Origin: Haematococcus lacustris | Taxonomy: Eukaryota; Chlorophyta; Chlorophyceae; Chlamydomonadales; Haematococcaceae | Direction: 5' to 3' | DNA: 64,000 nucleotides | Assembly (NCBI GenBank): GCA_030144725.1 | Contig: JASKMD010000010.1 | Location: 957,958-1,021,957, forward strand | Part shown: in pieces, positions 21,267 to 34,000 of the stretch | How positions within the stretch are numbered: the stretch's first letter is position 1 | How the letters are laid out: every line of letters starts with the position of its first letter | The notes under the pieces: generated by a model | Told to the model about the DNA's origin: nothing | What the model saw: only the letters and a program-made list of their open reading frames with translations | The model's database searches: none | Program-made: the position numbers and the translations under genes

Positions 21267-24200
21267 AGCTCAAACCCACCGCGAACTTGTTTGCGGGTTT
21301 AACTTTGCCTGGTGTTACCCACCAGGCTTTTCCCGCGGACCTAACTCTGCTGCTACTCCGTTTCTCTTCCCCGCCGTGCTCCATACCGGCTTGGAGTCGC
21401 CCTAGGTATTCAGCATGTCAAGTTTGGTCAGCCTTGAGGTTGAGAAGCTCCGGCGCGAACAGCATTGGACATTCGAAAACCACACGTATTGAATCAGCTT
21501 CAATATGTGCGGCAATGCAGCAGCACCCTACGCTATCAGGCCCATGCCATCATACAATGGATCGGTTAACAGCTTTCTGTGTGAATCCAGTCTTCTTCGA
21601 CCCTCGGCTTCTGAGAGAGCGCAAAGGAAATGGTGTCTGCGGGTATCGTGGCGTAGCCAAGGCCTAGTCGCAAGCAACCCTAGTCGCCGACACATCCATG
21701 CAACAGACGCATTCAGCGAAAGCCAGTAGCAGACGGCAGCAGGACAAGCGTATTGCGCATGATTATGGTCCGGAAGTCTCTGAGCACATTGGTCCGGAAG
21801 TCTCTGAGCACACGTTTTCACGACTTCTTGGATCATGTCTAGGACAGCAGTAAGAGCGTGGCACTTCACAATGACTCTATGGTGGCACTTGTTCGCAGTC
21901 ATATGCCTGGCGAGGTGGCAGCAGAGCCTACTCTACGCATACAGGCCCTACCCTACGCATTTGGGCCAACCACGCCAAGGGCAAGGATATGTTGTTGAAG
22001 GACCATCAGCAGAAGGCAGCAGCTGCAGTGAAGGCAGCAGCTTTTAGGACAGCAATAAGGAAAATGGCCAGCAGTTATGAATCAGAGGCAAATTAGCAGG
22101 TGCAGTTGCCAGCAATGATGAGCCAACATCACCAACATGGGACAGCGCTGCAGCAGGACACTGGGTTGTTGGTGGCATAGTCTGTGCACATGTAGAGCAC
22201 CGCGACCTCCTCGGCATACCAAGACACTGAGGTCGGCAGGCGACTGCAATCGGCTGGCCTCGTGTCACATCCTCAGCATGTGCACCAGCTCAAGTCTTGC
22301 TCTGTGCAGCTCCATCCCGGCAGCTCTTGCCAGTCATCTCCACCCCCGCCTTGCGCACCCTACCTCGCATGCATGCGCCTGGCATTGTTGAGAATATGTG
22401 CAGCCGTCTGGCGCATAAGCTGTGAATGGCAGACTCTGAGGGTCTTCATAGTGTGCACGGCAGCTGGTCAACCTCAACAATGCAGTCACACATGCGTGGC
22501 CCCCCATGTTTGCTGCCATGTGTGGAGTGTGCGAGAAAGCTGGAGTGCATGGTGCCTAAGACGACCCTGGGCACTCGATGCTGGTCGTCGTCATGCCCCA
22601 TGCCATCCGTGCTTAGTATATCTTGTGTGTGTCCGCCCTCGCACTATCGTTGCTGGAGGTTGATGTGCCATTATGCAAATGAGGTGGGGCTGCTGCCAGT
22701 GGCTGGGCTAGGCTATCGACTTGTTCAGTGTTTACAATGACTTGCCACAGCTGCCGCCTTAATCATCTGCATTATCCACGCTGCTGCTCCCAGTCCTGCT
22801 TCAAGCCACATCCTTCCTCAAGCGTGGATGTGCGTGCAAGCATGTGTGTGCCCTCGTGTGTGTGTTAGCAGAGGCGAGTGTGGTGTTGCTGTTCTCCTCC
22901 CTTGTCGTTGGGTTGTGCCCAACTTTGAACACAAGCGGTGCTGCAGATCATCACATGGGAAGATTTGACTCGAGCTCCCAGCTCCTGCTCCCACGCCTCC
23001 ATGCAAAAAAATGCCATGCAGCTCCCAGCTCCCAACTCCCACGCATTGGAAAAGCACTGATAGTCAGGTCCCACAAGGTCAGGTAAAATGGCTCGAAAAA
23101 ATGTACCGTCCCTTTCTGTCGCGTATACTGAACTCCAAGAGGTCAAACCGCGACGCCCCGCAACGGCGTGGTGCTCCGCAGCTTGGCCTGCGAGGGACGG
23201 GCTAAAGTCAACTTTGCCCCCTCCGCGGTATCCTGGCACCAGTGACTCCTTGCACCCTAACGGTAGTGCACGTGCATACAATAACGCCGCAGCAACGAGC
23301 GAGGTAGAGCGGCCATTAGTCGGTCGGTCGGCGTACCGGGATGGGGTGCCGTCATGCAAATCTGCAGTGCTGTTTTTGAGATCGATTTGCTGCTTGTTGG
23401 TGCTACGTATCCGTCTAGTTTTTGCGCCCTCGCTTTGTAGTATGCTCAAAGCTCCCATTAGAAGCTATTGCAGTGTATTACATCTGCCCTGCGCAGCTTG
23501 GGAAGCTCCTGGAATTATGGTGCGTAGAAGTCTTATTTCTAGGCAGGAAGTGCATCAAACGCCGTGCTGACCTCCTTCATAGATGCAAGCGGTGTTCCTC
23601 GAGCATCTCTACCTTGCCCGATAGCGTTATCCTTAGGATTGACACCCATAGGTACACCAGACATACCTACCATGCTCATGTCTGATTTACTCCATTATCT
23701 CGCGCTCATCAGGCTGCGACGAAGGTAGAGATTGTTCAGGTTCCTTCCAGCTACCACCAGCGTTCATCAGCGGCACAAATGATGCAGATTTGCGGCCATT
23801 TTTAGCGATGGGCCGACGCAGTCAGCGTAGTAAGAATAGGAAGGATAGGAAAGCATTGGACAGCAGAGGATAGCAGAGGATAGCATAGGAAAGCCTAAGA
23901 AAGCATAGGAAGCTCTCATCATTCACCAGCCCTCTCAATAATGTCGTCGAAGGAGAGACCAGAAAAAAACAGTTCCTTCAGTCATGCTGCCTGCAGCTCA
24001 TAGTATATGCTTTGATGTGGTGGAGGAGGAGGGCCATTGCAACGCTTAGGCATGTTGCGAGCGAGCTGCGGCAGCCCGATGCGAGATGCGAGCCACCCGG
24101 TTAACCGACATAACCGCCGGCCCTCGTGCTAGCGCTGTTGTGTACCGTACTTACCAGCGCCCGCTTATAAAAGAACGCCGCATCCATCTACAGTAACCTT

Positions 24201-25089
24201 GCCAGCTGGACACTTGGCAAGGGTTGGTGGGCGTCCAGGCCGCGCAGGCCCTTTGATGCAGTAGGCATATCGGGAAGACTCGCTGATCAAGGCTGTGTAA
24301 GCGCGGCATCAAATTGCTCACGGTACATTTTGCCAAACAGACCTTGTGGGACCTGATCAGTGATAGTGTGCTCGACACGCATTCGGTTGAGATTATGGAA
24401 GGTGCCGACAGCTTGCCGGACGTGGCGTACGAGGGACGCGCCCTGCGTGCTGCTCCCTGCAAGCTGCTCCCTGCGTGTTCCGCCCAAGTGGGTACTAGTA
24501 TTAAAATGATTCCTCTTACAGCGACCTGTGCTGCCCAAAACCCTGCACCAGGGGACAGCTGCAACTGGGCAGGAAAGCACTGTCCATCATCCTGGGTAAT
24601 GTGAACAGCCTCACCATGAGCCGCCTAGCCCGAGCCGCAACTGAGGGCGCATTGTGTGTTCACATTAGAATGTTGTGAGCTGCTGCCATGCAATGCTACC
24701 TGCTGCTACGTGCAGCCTGCTGGCAAATGTTCTGCTACACGCTGCTCCGGGTGGCCAGTTACACAGGCAGATCAGGCTGTCCTGGGCAGTGCATCCAGGC
24801 TGCTGCTTGACCAGCTTCAATCGCCCCCAGGGCTGCCAGGCTGGTGGCAGAGAGGCAGCAGTTCCAGCCTGGCCCCTCCCAGGCAGCTGCTGCAGCGCCG
24901 CATCCGGCCGCGTCCCGCCCCTAGCGCCTCATTGGGCGCCAATCAAGGTAGGCAGTTGAAACCCAGTCTGCTGCCAGGAGGCAGTTGGTGGCAGTTGATG
25001 GGGGGGCCCTGCTGAGCCCCAGTGCCTGGCAGCCTCCGTGTCCAACAACAGCCTCCAGCAGGCCCACCACCAGTGCAGTGGCAGGCGGG
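21267..25089. other. Long region without a recognised gene
   Basis: About 3.8 kb between the SANT-protein start and the GatB stop. Short ORFs occur on both strands but none shows a family motif or convincing splice-linked exons. Notable are AGGATAGCA-type low-complexity sequence at about 23835-23920, a TATA-like CTTATAAAAG at about 24163 and a minus-strand TGTAA (24759-24763) that may serve GatB. Non-coding RNA or missed 5' exons of the SANT gene are possible. Confidence 0.5.
24759..24763 (-). terminator. Candidate TGTAA polyadenylation signal for GatB
   Basis: Minus-strand TGTAA about 330 bases beyond the GatB stop at 25090. Motif match only. Confidence 0.3.
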
Positions 25090-28000
25090 TCAGGCTGGAG
25101 CGCTGAGCTTGTCCACCAGCACTGCCTTCATCACTCGAGGGTCCACCCTGCCCCGGCTCTCCTTCATCAGCTGCCTGCAGGCCATGCGCACCATAATCCA
25201 CGCTGGCTGCTGCTGCCTGCCAGGCAACTCACTGTGAGCTACAGCAATGGCTGGGCTGTGACCTCGCAGCACCAGCCAGGTTCTCTGCAGCCGCTGCCAG
25301 CAGGCCAGCCCACCCTAGTGCACCCCACCACACCAAAGTGCCCCTACACATAGCTCGCTGCGGGTCCATCAGCTGCACGGCAGGCAGTGGTGGGGAGCCA
25401 ACCCTGGTCCTGACCCACTCACCCCTCAAAGAAGGCCATCAGCTTCACCTTGCCTGCCCGGTACTCAGCCAGCTGTTTGGGACTGGCTGACAGCACCTGG
25501 CAAACAAGGAGGTGCGGGGACCTCTCGACACCAGCGGCCTTGCAGCAGCAGCAAGGTGTGGTGCTGGCCAGCAGCCACACAACAGGTCAGGATGCTGCAG
25601 TGCATGGCAGGATGCATGGCAGGCTGGACAGCAGGCACTGGCTGCTGCAGGCCACGTGCTGCCATGTGAAGCAAGCATCGCTTTCACCCCCAGCACATGT
25701 GGGCGTGCAGCAGGATCTACGACGACAAGACACAGCAGACGCAGGTCCAACAGGAGCAGCAGGGTACCTTGTCAACCATGGCCGCCACCACCGCCTGGTC
25801 CGTGATCATGAGCATGCCCCTGCCCTCCACGTATGCCTGGAAGCAGCAGGGCAGGCAGCACAGGTCGCTTCACATGGGAACATGGATTCACATCCAGGCT
25901 AACAGCCCCACCCTGCCTCAGCTCTGACCTGCCCCACCCTAACCCTGCCCTGCCTGACCCACCCTGACCCTGCCCTGCCTGCCCCACCCTGACCCTGCCC
26001 TGCCTGACCCACCCTAACCCTGCCCTGCCTGACCCACCCTGACCCTGCCCTGCCTGACCCACCCTGACCCTGCCCCGCCTGCCCCACCCTGACCCTGCCC
26101 CGCCTGCCCTGTCTGCCCCACCCTGACCCTGCCCTGCCTGACCCACCCTGACCCTGCCCCGCCTGCCCTGCCTGCCCCACCCTGACCCTGCCCTGCCTGA
26201 CCCACCCTGACCCTGCCCTGCCTGACCCACCCTGACCCTGCCCTGCCTGACCCACCCTGACCCTGCCCTGCCTGACCCACCCTGACCCTGCCCCGCCTGC
26301 CCTGCCTGCCCCACCCTGACCCTGCCCTGCCTGACCCACCCTAACCCTGCCCTGCCTGACCCACCCTGACCCTGCCCTGCCTGACCCACCCTGACCCTGC
26401 CCCGCTTGCCCCACCCTGACCCTGCCCCGCCTGCCCTGTCTGCCCCACCCTGACCCTGCCCTGCCTGACCCACCCTGACCCTGCCCTGCCTGCCCCACCC
26501 TAACCCTGCCCTGCCTGACCCACCCTAACCCTGCCTGCCTGCCCCACCCTGACCTTGCCCTGCCTGCCCCACCCTGACCCTGCCCTGCCTGACCCACCCT
26601 GACCCTGCCCTGCCTGCCCCACCCTGACCCTGCCCTGCCTGCCCCACCCTGACCCTGCCCTGCCTGCCCCACCCTGACCCTGCCCTGCCTGACCCACCCT
26701 GACCCTGCCCTGCCTGCCCCACCCTGACCCTGCCCTGCCTGACCCACCCTAACCCTGCCTGCCTGCCCCACCCTGACCCTGCCCTGCCTGCCCCACCCTG
26801 ACCCTGCCCTGCCTGACCCACCCTGACCCTGCCCTGCCTGCCCCACCCTGACCCTGCCCTGCCTGACCCACCCTGACCCTGCCCCGCCTGCCCTGCCTGC
26901 CCCACCCTGACCCTGCCCTGCCTGACCCACCCTGACCCTGCCCTGCCTGACCCACCCTGACCCTGCCCCGCCTGCCCCACCCTGACCCTGCCCCGCCTGC
27001 CCCACCCTGACCCTGCCCCGCCTGCCCTGTCTGCCCCACCCTGACCCTGCCCTGCCTGACCCACCCTGACCCTGCCCTGCCTGCCCCACCCTAACCCTGC
27101 CCTGCCTGACCCACCCTGACCCTGCCCTGCCTGACCCACCCTAACCCTGCCTGCCTGCCCCACCCTGACCCTGCCCTGCCTGCCCCACCCTGACCCTGCC
27201 CTGCCTGCCCCACCCTGACCCTGCCCTGCCTAACCCACCCTGACCCTGCCCCGCCTGCCCTGCCTGCCCCACCCTGACCCTGCCCTGCCTGACCCACCCT
27301 GACCCTGCCCTGCCTGCCCCACCCTGACCCTGCCCTGCCTGCCCCACCCTGACCCTGCCCTGCCTGCCCCACCCTGACCCTGCCCTGCCTGCCCCACCCT
27401 GACCCTGCCCTGCCTGACCCACCCTGACCCTGCCCCGCCTGCCCTGCCTGCCCCACCCTGACCCTGCCCTGCCTGACCCACCCTGACCCTGCCCTGCCTG
27501 ACCCACCCTGACCCTGCCCCGCCTGCCCCACCCTGACCCTGCCCCGCCTGCCCCACCCTGACCCTGCCCCGCCTGCCCTGTCTGCCCCACCCTGACCCTG
27601 CCCTGCCTGACCCACCCTGACCCTGCCCTGCCTGACCCACCCTGACCCTGCCCTGCCTGCCCCACCCTAACCCTGCCCTGCCTGCCCCACCCTGACCCTG
27701 CCCTGCCTGACCCACCCTAACCCTGCCTGCCTGCCCCACCCTGACCCTGCCCTGCCTGCCCCACCCTGACCCTGCCCTGCCTGCCCCACCCTAACCCTGC
27801 CCTGCCTGACCCACCCTAACCCTGCCCTGCCTGCCCCACCCTGACCCTGCCCTGCCTGACCCACCCTGACCCTGCCCTGCCTGCCCCACCCTAACCCTGC
27901 CCTGCCTGACCCACCCTGACCCTGCCCTGCCTGCCCCACCCTGACCCTGCCCTGCCTGCCCCACCCTGACCCTGCCCTGCCTGCCCCACCCTGACCCTGC

Positions 28001-31000
28001 CCTGCCTGCCCCACCCTGACCCTGCCCTGCCTGCCCCACCCTGACCCTGCCCTGCCTGCCCCACCCTGACCCTGCCCTGCCTGACCCACCCTGACCCTGC
28101 CCTGCCTGCCCCACCCTGACCCTGCCCTGCCTGACCCACCCTAACCCTGCCTGCCTGCCCCACCCTGACCCTGCCCTGCCTGCCCCACCCTGACCCTGCC
28201 CTGCCTGACCCACCCTGACCCTGCCCTGCCTGACCCACCATAACCCTGCCCTGCCTGACCCACCCTAACCCTGCCTGCCTGCCCCACCCTGACCCTGCCC
28301 TGCCTGCCCCACCCTGACCCTGCCCTGCCTGCCCCACCCTGACCCTGCCCTGCCTGCCCCACCCTGACCCTGCCCTGCCTGCCCCACCCTGACCCTGCCC
28401 TGCCTGCCCCACCCTGACCCTGCCCTGCCTGACCCACCCTGACCCTGCCCCGCCTGCCCTGCCTGCCCCACCCTGACCCTGCCCTGCCTGACCCACCCTG
28501 ACCCTGCCCTGCCTGCCCCACCCTGACCCTGCCCCGCCTGCCCCACCCTGACCCTGCCCCGCCTGCCCCACCCTGACCCTGCCCCGCCTGCCCTGTCTGC
28601 CCCACCCTGACCCTGCCCTGCCTGACCCACCCTGACCCTGCCCTGCCTGCCCCACCCTAACCCTGCCCTGCCTGACCCACCCTGACCCTGCCCTGCCTGA
28701 CCCACCCTAACCCTGCCTGCCTGCCCCACCCTGACCCTGCCCTGCCTGACCCACCCTGACCCTGCCCTGCCTGCCCCACCCTGACCCTGCCCTGCCTGCC
28801 CCACCCTGACCCTGCCCTGCCTGCCCCACCCTGACCCTGCCCTGCCTAACCCACCCTGACCCTGCCCCGCCTGCCCTGCCTGCCCCACCCTGACCCTGCC
28901 CTGCCTGACCCACCCTGACCCTGCCCTGCCTGACCCACCCTGACCCTGCCCTGCCTGCCCCACCCTGACCCTGCCCTGCCTGCCCCACCCTGACCCTGCC
29001 CTGCCTGACCCACCCTGACCCTGCCCCGCCTGCCCTGCCTGCCCCACCCTGACCCTGCCCTGCCTGACCCACCCTGACCCTGCCCTGCCTGACCCACCCT
29101 GACCCTGCCCCGCCTGCCCCACCCTGACCCTGCCCCGCCTGCCCCACCCTGACCCTGCCCCGCCTGCCCTGTCTGCCCCACCCTGACCCTGCCCTGCCTG
29201 CCCCACCCTGACCCTGCCCTGCCTGACCCACCCTGACCCTGCCCTGCCTGACCCACCCTGACCCTGCCCTGCCTGACCCACCCTGACCCTGCCCTGCCTG
29301 ACCCACCCTGACCCTGCCCTGCCTGCCCCACCCTGACCCTGCCCTGCCTGACCCACCCTGACCCTGCCCCGCCTGCCCTGCCTGCCCCACCCTGACCCTG
29401 CCCTGCCTGACCCACCCTGACCCTGCCCTGCCTGACCCACCCTGACCCTGCCCCGCCTGCCCCACCCTGACCCTGCCCCGCCTGCCCCACCCTGACCCTG
29501 CCCCGCCTGCCCTGTCTGCCCCACCCTGACCCTGCCCTGCCTGACCCACCCTGACCCTGCCCTGCCTGCCCCACCCTAACCCTGCCCTGCCTGACCCACC
29601 CTGACCCTGCCCTGCCTGACCCACCCTGACCCTGCCCCGCCTGCCCCACCCTGACCCTGCCCCGCCTGCCCCACCCTGACCCTGCCCCGCCTGCCCTGTC
29701 TGCCCCACCCTGACCCTGCCCTGCCTGCCCCACCCTGACCCTGCCCTGCCTGCCCCACCCTAACCCTGCCCTGCCTGACCCACCCTAACCCTGCCCTGCC
29801 TGCCCCACCCTGACCCTGCCCTGCCTGCCCCACCCTGACCCTGCCCTGCCTGCCCCACCCTGACCCTGCCCTGCCTGCCCCACCCTAACCCTGCCCTGCC
29901 TGCCCCACCCTAACCCTGCCCTGCCTGCCCCACCCTAACCTACCCTGACCCCTGCATTGCCTTTCCCTTGAAGGAGGTCAGGCAGGATGTCCTTAGCAAT
30001 GCGTCCGCTTATGACACCTGCAGCAGCAGCCAGTGATGCGCTAGACCTCAGCCAGCCAGGACTCCGTGCACAGGGCGGCAGCACTGTTGCACAACCAGCA
30101 GCAGCAGCGGCGTAGCCTGCAACGCCACCGCCTTGGAGCCACTGCTGCGGTCGAGTGCGCCGGTGGCAGGCCTAGGGCACGCACCCGTGTCAATCAACTG
30201 GATCATCTCTGCCAGGGCAGCAGGTGTCAGCTGCAGGGCGTCCATGCTGCACTTCTTCTCCTGAGGGGTACAGCAGCACACAGCACAGGCAGCTCGCCAC
30301 AGGGCAGCAGGGCAGGGCCACACAGGGTGCAGCGGTCAGGCAGGACAGCACTCCTCACAGGCAAGCAGGCACGCCCCTGTTGAGGAAGGGCTCCCACAGG
30401 CCTCAGGGGCAGTTGGGCATGGGGGGTGCAACCTCCACCCTGGCACCGGCATCTACACAGTCGAGGCTGCAGGTGACGGCCCCACATCCCAGGGTCTCCC
30501 CACTCCCCCTCACCACCCCACTCTTGCTAGCATGCCTGTGTTATGAGTGCTCCCCAGGCATATGACTGCAGCTTCACGGTGGGCAGCCACGCTGGTCTGG
30601 GGCAGGTCGAGGCAGCAGTGTGGCCACCGTTGCTGGGCAGCTGTTGGTCTGTGCGGGTCATTCCTGTTGTAGGCTTGCCCTCCCACCGCCAAGCCACCAG
30701 CCCAGCATGACTGCTAGCCACTTGCATGGCTGCACCGATACTAGGCTATGCATGGCAAGCAAGGCATTGCATGGCTGCACCAACATATGAATATGCACAC
30801 ATTTGCAGGTCAGCCTGGGCAGCTCTGCTGGGCTGTGCTGGGCTGCCCACCCATCCCTCCCTCACTGCCAGCCGTACTGCGCAACACAGTGGAGCAAACC
30901 CTCCACCCTGCCCCTACCCCTACCCCCTGCCACTAGCCAACTGGCCCGCTGGAGGGTTGAGACCAGTGGCTGGCGCCCCAGTCCTGGCAGGCCCCCCTCC

Positions 31001-34000
31001 CCCCCCACCCAGCCCCCGCACTCCCCCCTGACCACTCCCCTCCGCCATGCTGCTGGCCCCTTGCCTTGCAGTATGCCTGGATGTCGCCCACGATCCAGTT
31101 GGCTGCCAGCTTGGGCGCCACCCCGGTGGCCTGCACCACAGCCCTAGCACACAGCCTCACTGGGATGCTGGCCAGGGTGCTGCCGCCTCACCTGCTGCCG
31201 TCCTGGCCTGCGGGACGGGGCTGGAGGCAGGGATGGGGTGGGGCTGGAGGCAGGGATGGGGTGGGGCTGGAGGCAGGGATGGGGTGGGGATGGAGGCAGG
31301 GATGGGGTGGGGCTGGAGGCAGGGATGGGGTGGGGATGGAGGCAGGGATGGGGTGGGGCTGGAGGCAGGGATGGGGTGGGGATGGAGGCAGGGATGGGGT
31401 GGGGCTGGAGGCAGGGATGGGGTGGGGCTGGAGGCAGGGATGGGGTGGGGCTGGAGGCAGGGATGGGGTGGGGATGGAGGCAGGGATGGGGTGGGGATGG
31501 AGGCAGGGATGGGGTGGGGATGGAGGCAGGGATGGGGTGGGGAGGTGTGGGCTGGCAGGTACAGTGGGTTGGAGCAACGGTTCCAGTCGAGGCATTCTAG
31601 TGCGCTTGCCTATGCCATGGCTGATGCCAGTGATGTCATGTGCCAGTGAAGCGTTGCTGCCAGCTCTAAAAAGTGTAGATGCTCGACTTGGTGACCTTTC
31701 ACTGGCCTTAGTGTTGTAGGCAGGTGGGTAGGTGACAGGGTGGAGGGGGAGGGCAGGGTGTCCAGCAGGAGCTACCAGGGCAGGGGTCATCAGCCAGCAG
31801 CTGGGTGAACTGGCCGGCCTGGCTGCTGGCGTGCAGCATTTCACTGCCTGCCGCACTGCTGGCACAAACTCAGAGCTTGGGGTTGGCGTGAGGGTTAGGA
31901 AGGGGAGTGCAGGCCCGTTACCCACCAGTACACCGTCAAACATGCGGGCAATGACCGGCTCCTCGGCCAGCTGCAGCACATCAGCCATGGGCAGGCCCAG
32001 CAGGGAATAGCGCCGGCGCCGAGCAGCAGGCAGCTCCGGCATAGACGCCTGCAGCAGGCGAGCCAGGCCAGGGGCCAGGGCCATTGCGGGTGATGCTTCA
32101 GGCAGCAGCACGCGTGTCCCTCACACAGCAGCCGGGGGTGGTACAGGGTGGTGCACAGGAGGGTGGGGGACAAGGGAGGGGGTCAGACACCTCGACCAAC
32201 AGACAGCAGGCTGCTGTGCCGTGATGGAGGCTGGCAGGTGGTGCTCTGCTGCGCAACAGCAGCTGTAGTGGAGCAGCGCTAGGGGCCCTGGCCAGACCAG
32301 CTGCGGTCATCATGGGGCGCAGCCGTCAGCCAGGGCACCCCAAGCACTGGTCCCTGGAAGGGTGGCAGGGTGGCTGGCCAGGGAGCAGCAGGTGCATCAG
32401 GGAAGTGTGATGCAGGCGCATGGAGGGCATGGGGGAAGTGTGAGACTGTGTGGGAGGGGTGGGTGGACAGAGAGAGTCGTGAGACTGGGTCCTGTCAGGG
32501 GGCGTGTCAGCAAGGGAGTGTTGCAGAGAACGTGGTTGTGAGTGCAAGGGGCGGCTAGGGTGTAGTAAGCGCACCGGGGGCTGTGGAAGAAGTGGCTAGA
32601 GTGGTGACTGGATGGGTGTGAAGGGGGTGGGGGGAGAGGGGCAGGTGGCGCAAGGTTGGGGTCACTCCCTTGTATGCAGCCCCTACCTGCACCTCACGCA
32701 GCAGCTCATCGCTGACAACCAGGGGCGGCAGGTCTGGCTCAGGGAAGTACCTGCGGCAGGAGGCGCAGCCCAGCCCTGCACCTGCTGCCACGGCCTCAAC
32801 TAGCGGCACACACACACAACCCGCAGCCAGGCCCTGAAGAGAGAGCAGCACCAGGGTGGGGTATAGGGTCAGGGTCAAGGTCAAGGTCAGGGTCAAGGTC
32901 AGGATCCAGGTGAGGGTGAGGTCATGGTGGCGTCAGGCCGGCCCTGCCTGTAATCCACATTGCCTTCCTTGCGGCGCATGCTGTACGTCACCAGCTTGAA
33001 CTCATCCCACAGCCGCGTCTCCTGCACCACCTCCGCCTCCCTGCCAGCCCGCAGCAGCGCCACCTGCAGCCAGCCAGCACGCCAGCCTGGCCTTGAGGGG
33101 AAGGGGGCGGCACAGGCTAGCTCCATGGCGCATGGCGGCACCTCAGCCGCTGTCTTGCAGTGCTGGACACGCCACCCCTCCGCCACTGACAGTCACTGGC
33201 AGGCAGGGCTGCTCAGCTGTACGCCGCCCCATGTAGAAGGTGGTGGCAGCTAGTGGGAGTGATAGGTGTGATGCTGCTGCCAGGCCTGAGGCAGGTCTCA
33301 CTTGGCGCTCGTATTCATAGTCGATTGCCTTCTGCATGTTGCTGAAGCTGTTCATGTTCTTGATCTCCACCTTGGTGCCAAACTGCGCCTGGCCCTTGGG
33401 ACGGACCTGCAGGCAGCAGGGGGCACGTGGGGTCTGGGGTGCTTGGCAGGGCGCAGGGGAGAAGGCAGCGTCAGGCCACACACTTAGTGAGCTTGCAGGG
33501 GTAGCGCCGTCACAAGCACAGTCTGGTCCAGGAGTGGCAGGCGTGGTAAACACTGCTGGGGGCGGGGTGTGGCTGGACGTTGCTAGGAGCCACAGCACTT
33601 GAACGCAACCTCGCTGACAGAGCTGAGTTGCGTCTAGTGCCGAGCTCCACCAGCTGTTGGCTGTGGGTCCGCCCATGGGCTCCATGGCTTGAAATGGCAG
33701 CACCCCCCTGGTACTATGTGATGCCTGTTGCCCAATGGCGTGAGATGATAAGACTTGTGTAAAAAAGTTTTGGCGGCACATACCGGAGTGCAGCCTGGGA
33801 TGAGTATATGCCAGGGGCGTGGCATACTCCCACCAGGTGACAAAGTGGTCTCCCCCTTGCCACCCTTTGCCTTCCCTGCTTGGGGCTGAAGCTAGTGGCT
33901 ATGCTAGTGAAGCTAGTGAAGCTAGTGGCTGATGCCAGGCAAGAAGCGGAAGGAGGGTGCCGCACCGCAGGCCAGCCCAGGCCTAAGCAGCCCACATGGC

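Noticed and set aside
22865..23458. 197-codon minus-strand frame
   Set aside because: No family motif, no splice partners and mixed composition; could be chance in a region without other signals.
24153..24210. CTTATAAAAG as promoter of an unknown gene or a tRNA locus
   Set aside because: No coding exon or tRNA cloverleaf (A and B boxes with paired stems) could be found downstream.
25772..29833. Many minus-strand frames of [13 protein letters not shown] protein
   Set aside because: Translations of the 25-bp minisatellite inside GatB intron 12, not a silk- or collagen-like gene.
31047..31719. Plus-strand frames rich in [12 protein letters not shown]
   Set aside because: Translation of the 23-bp minisatellite in GatB intron 9.
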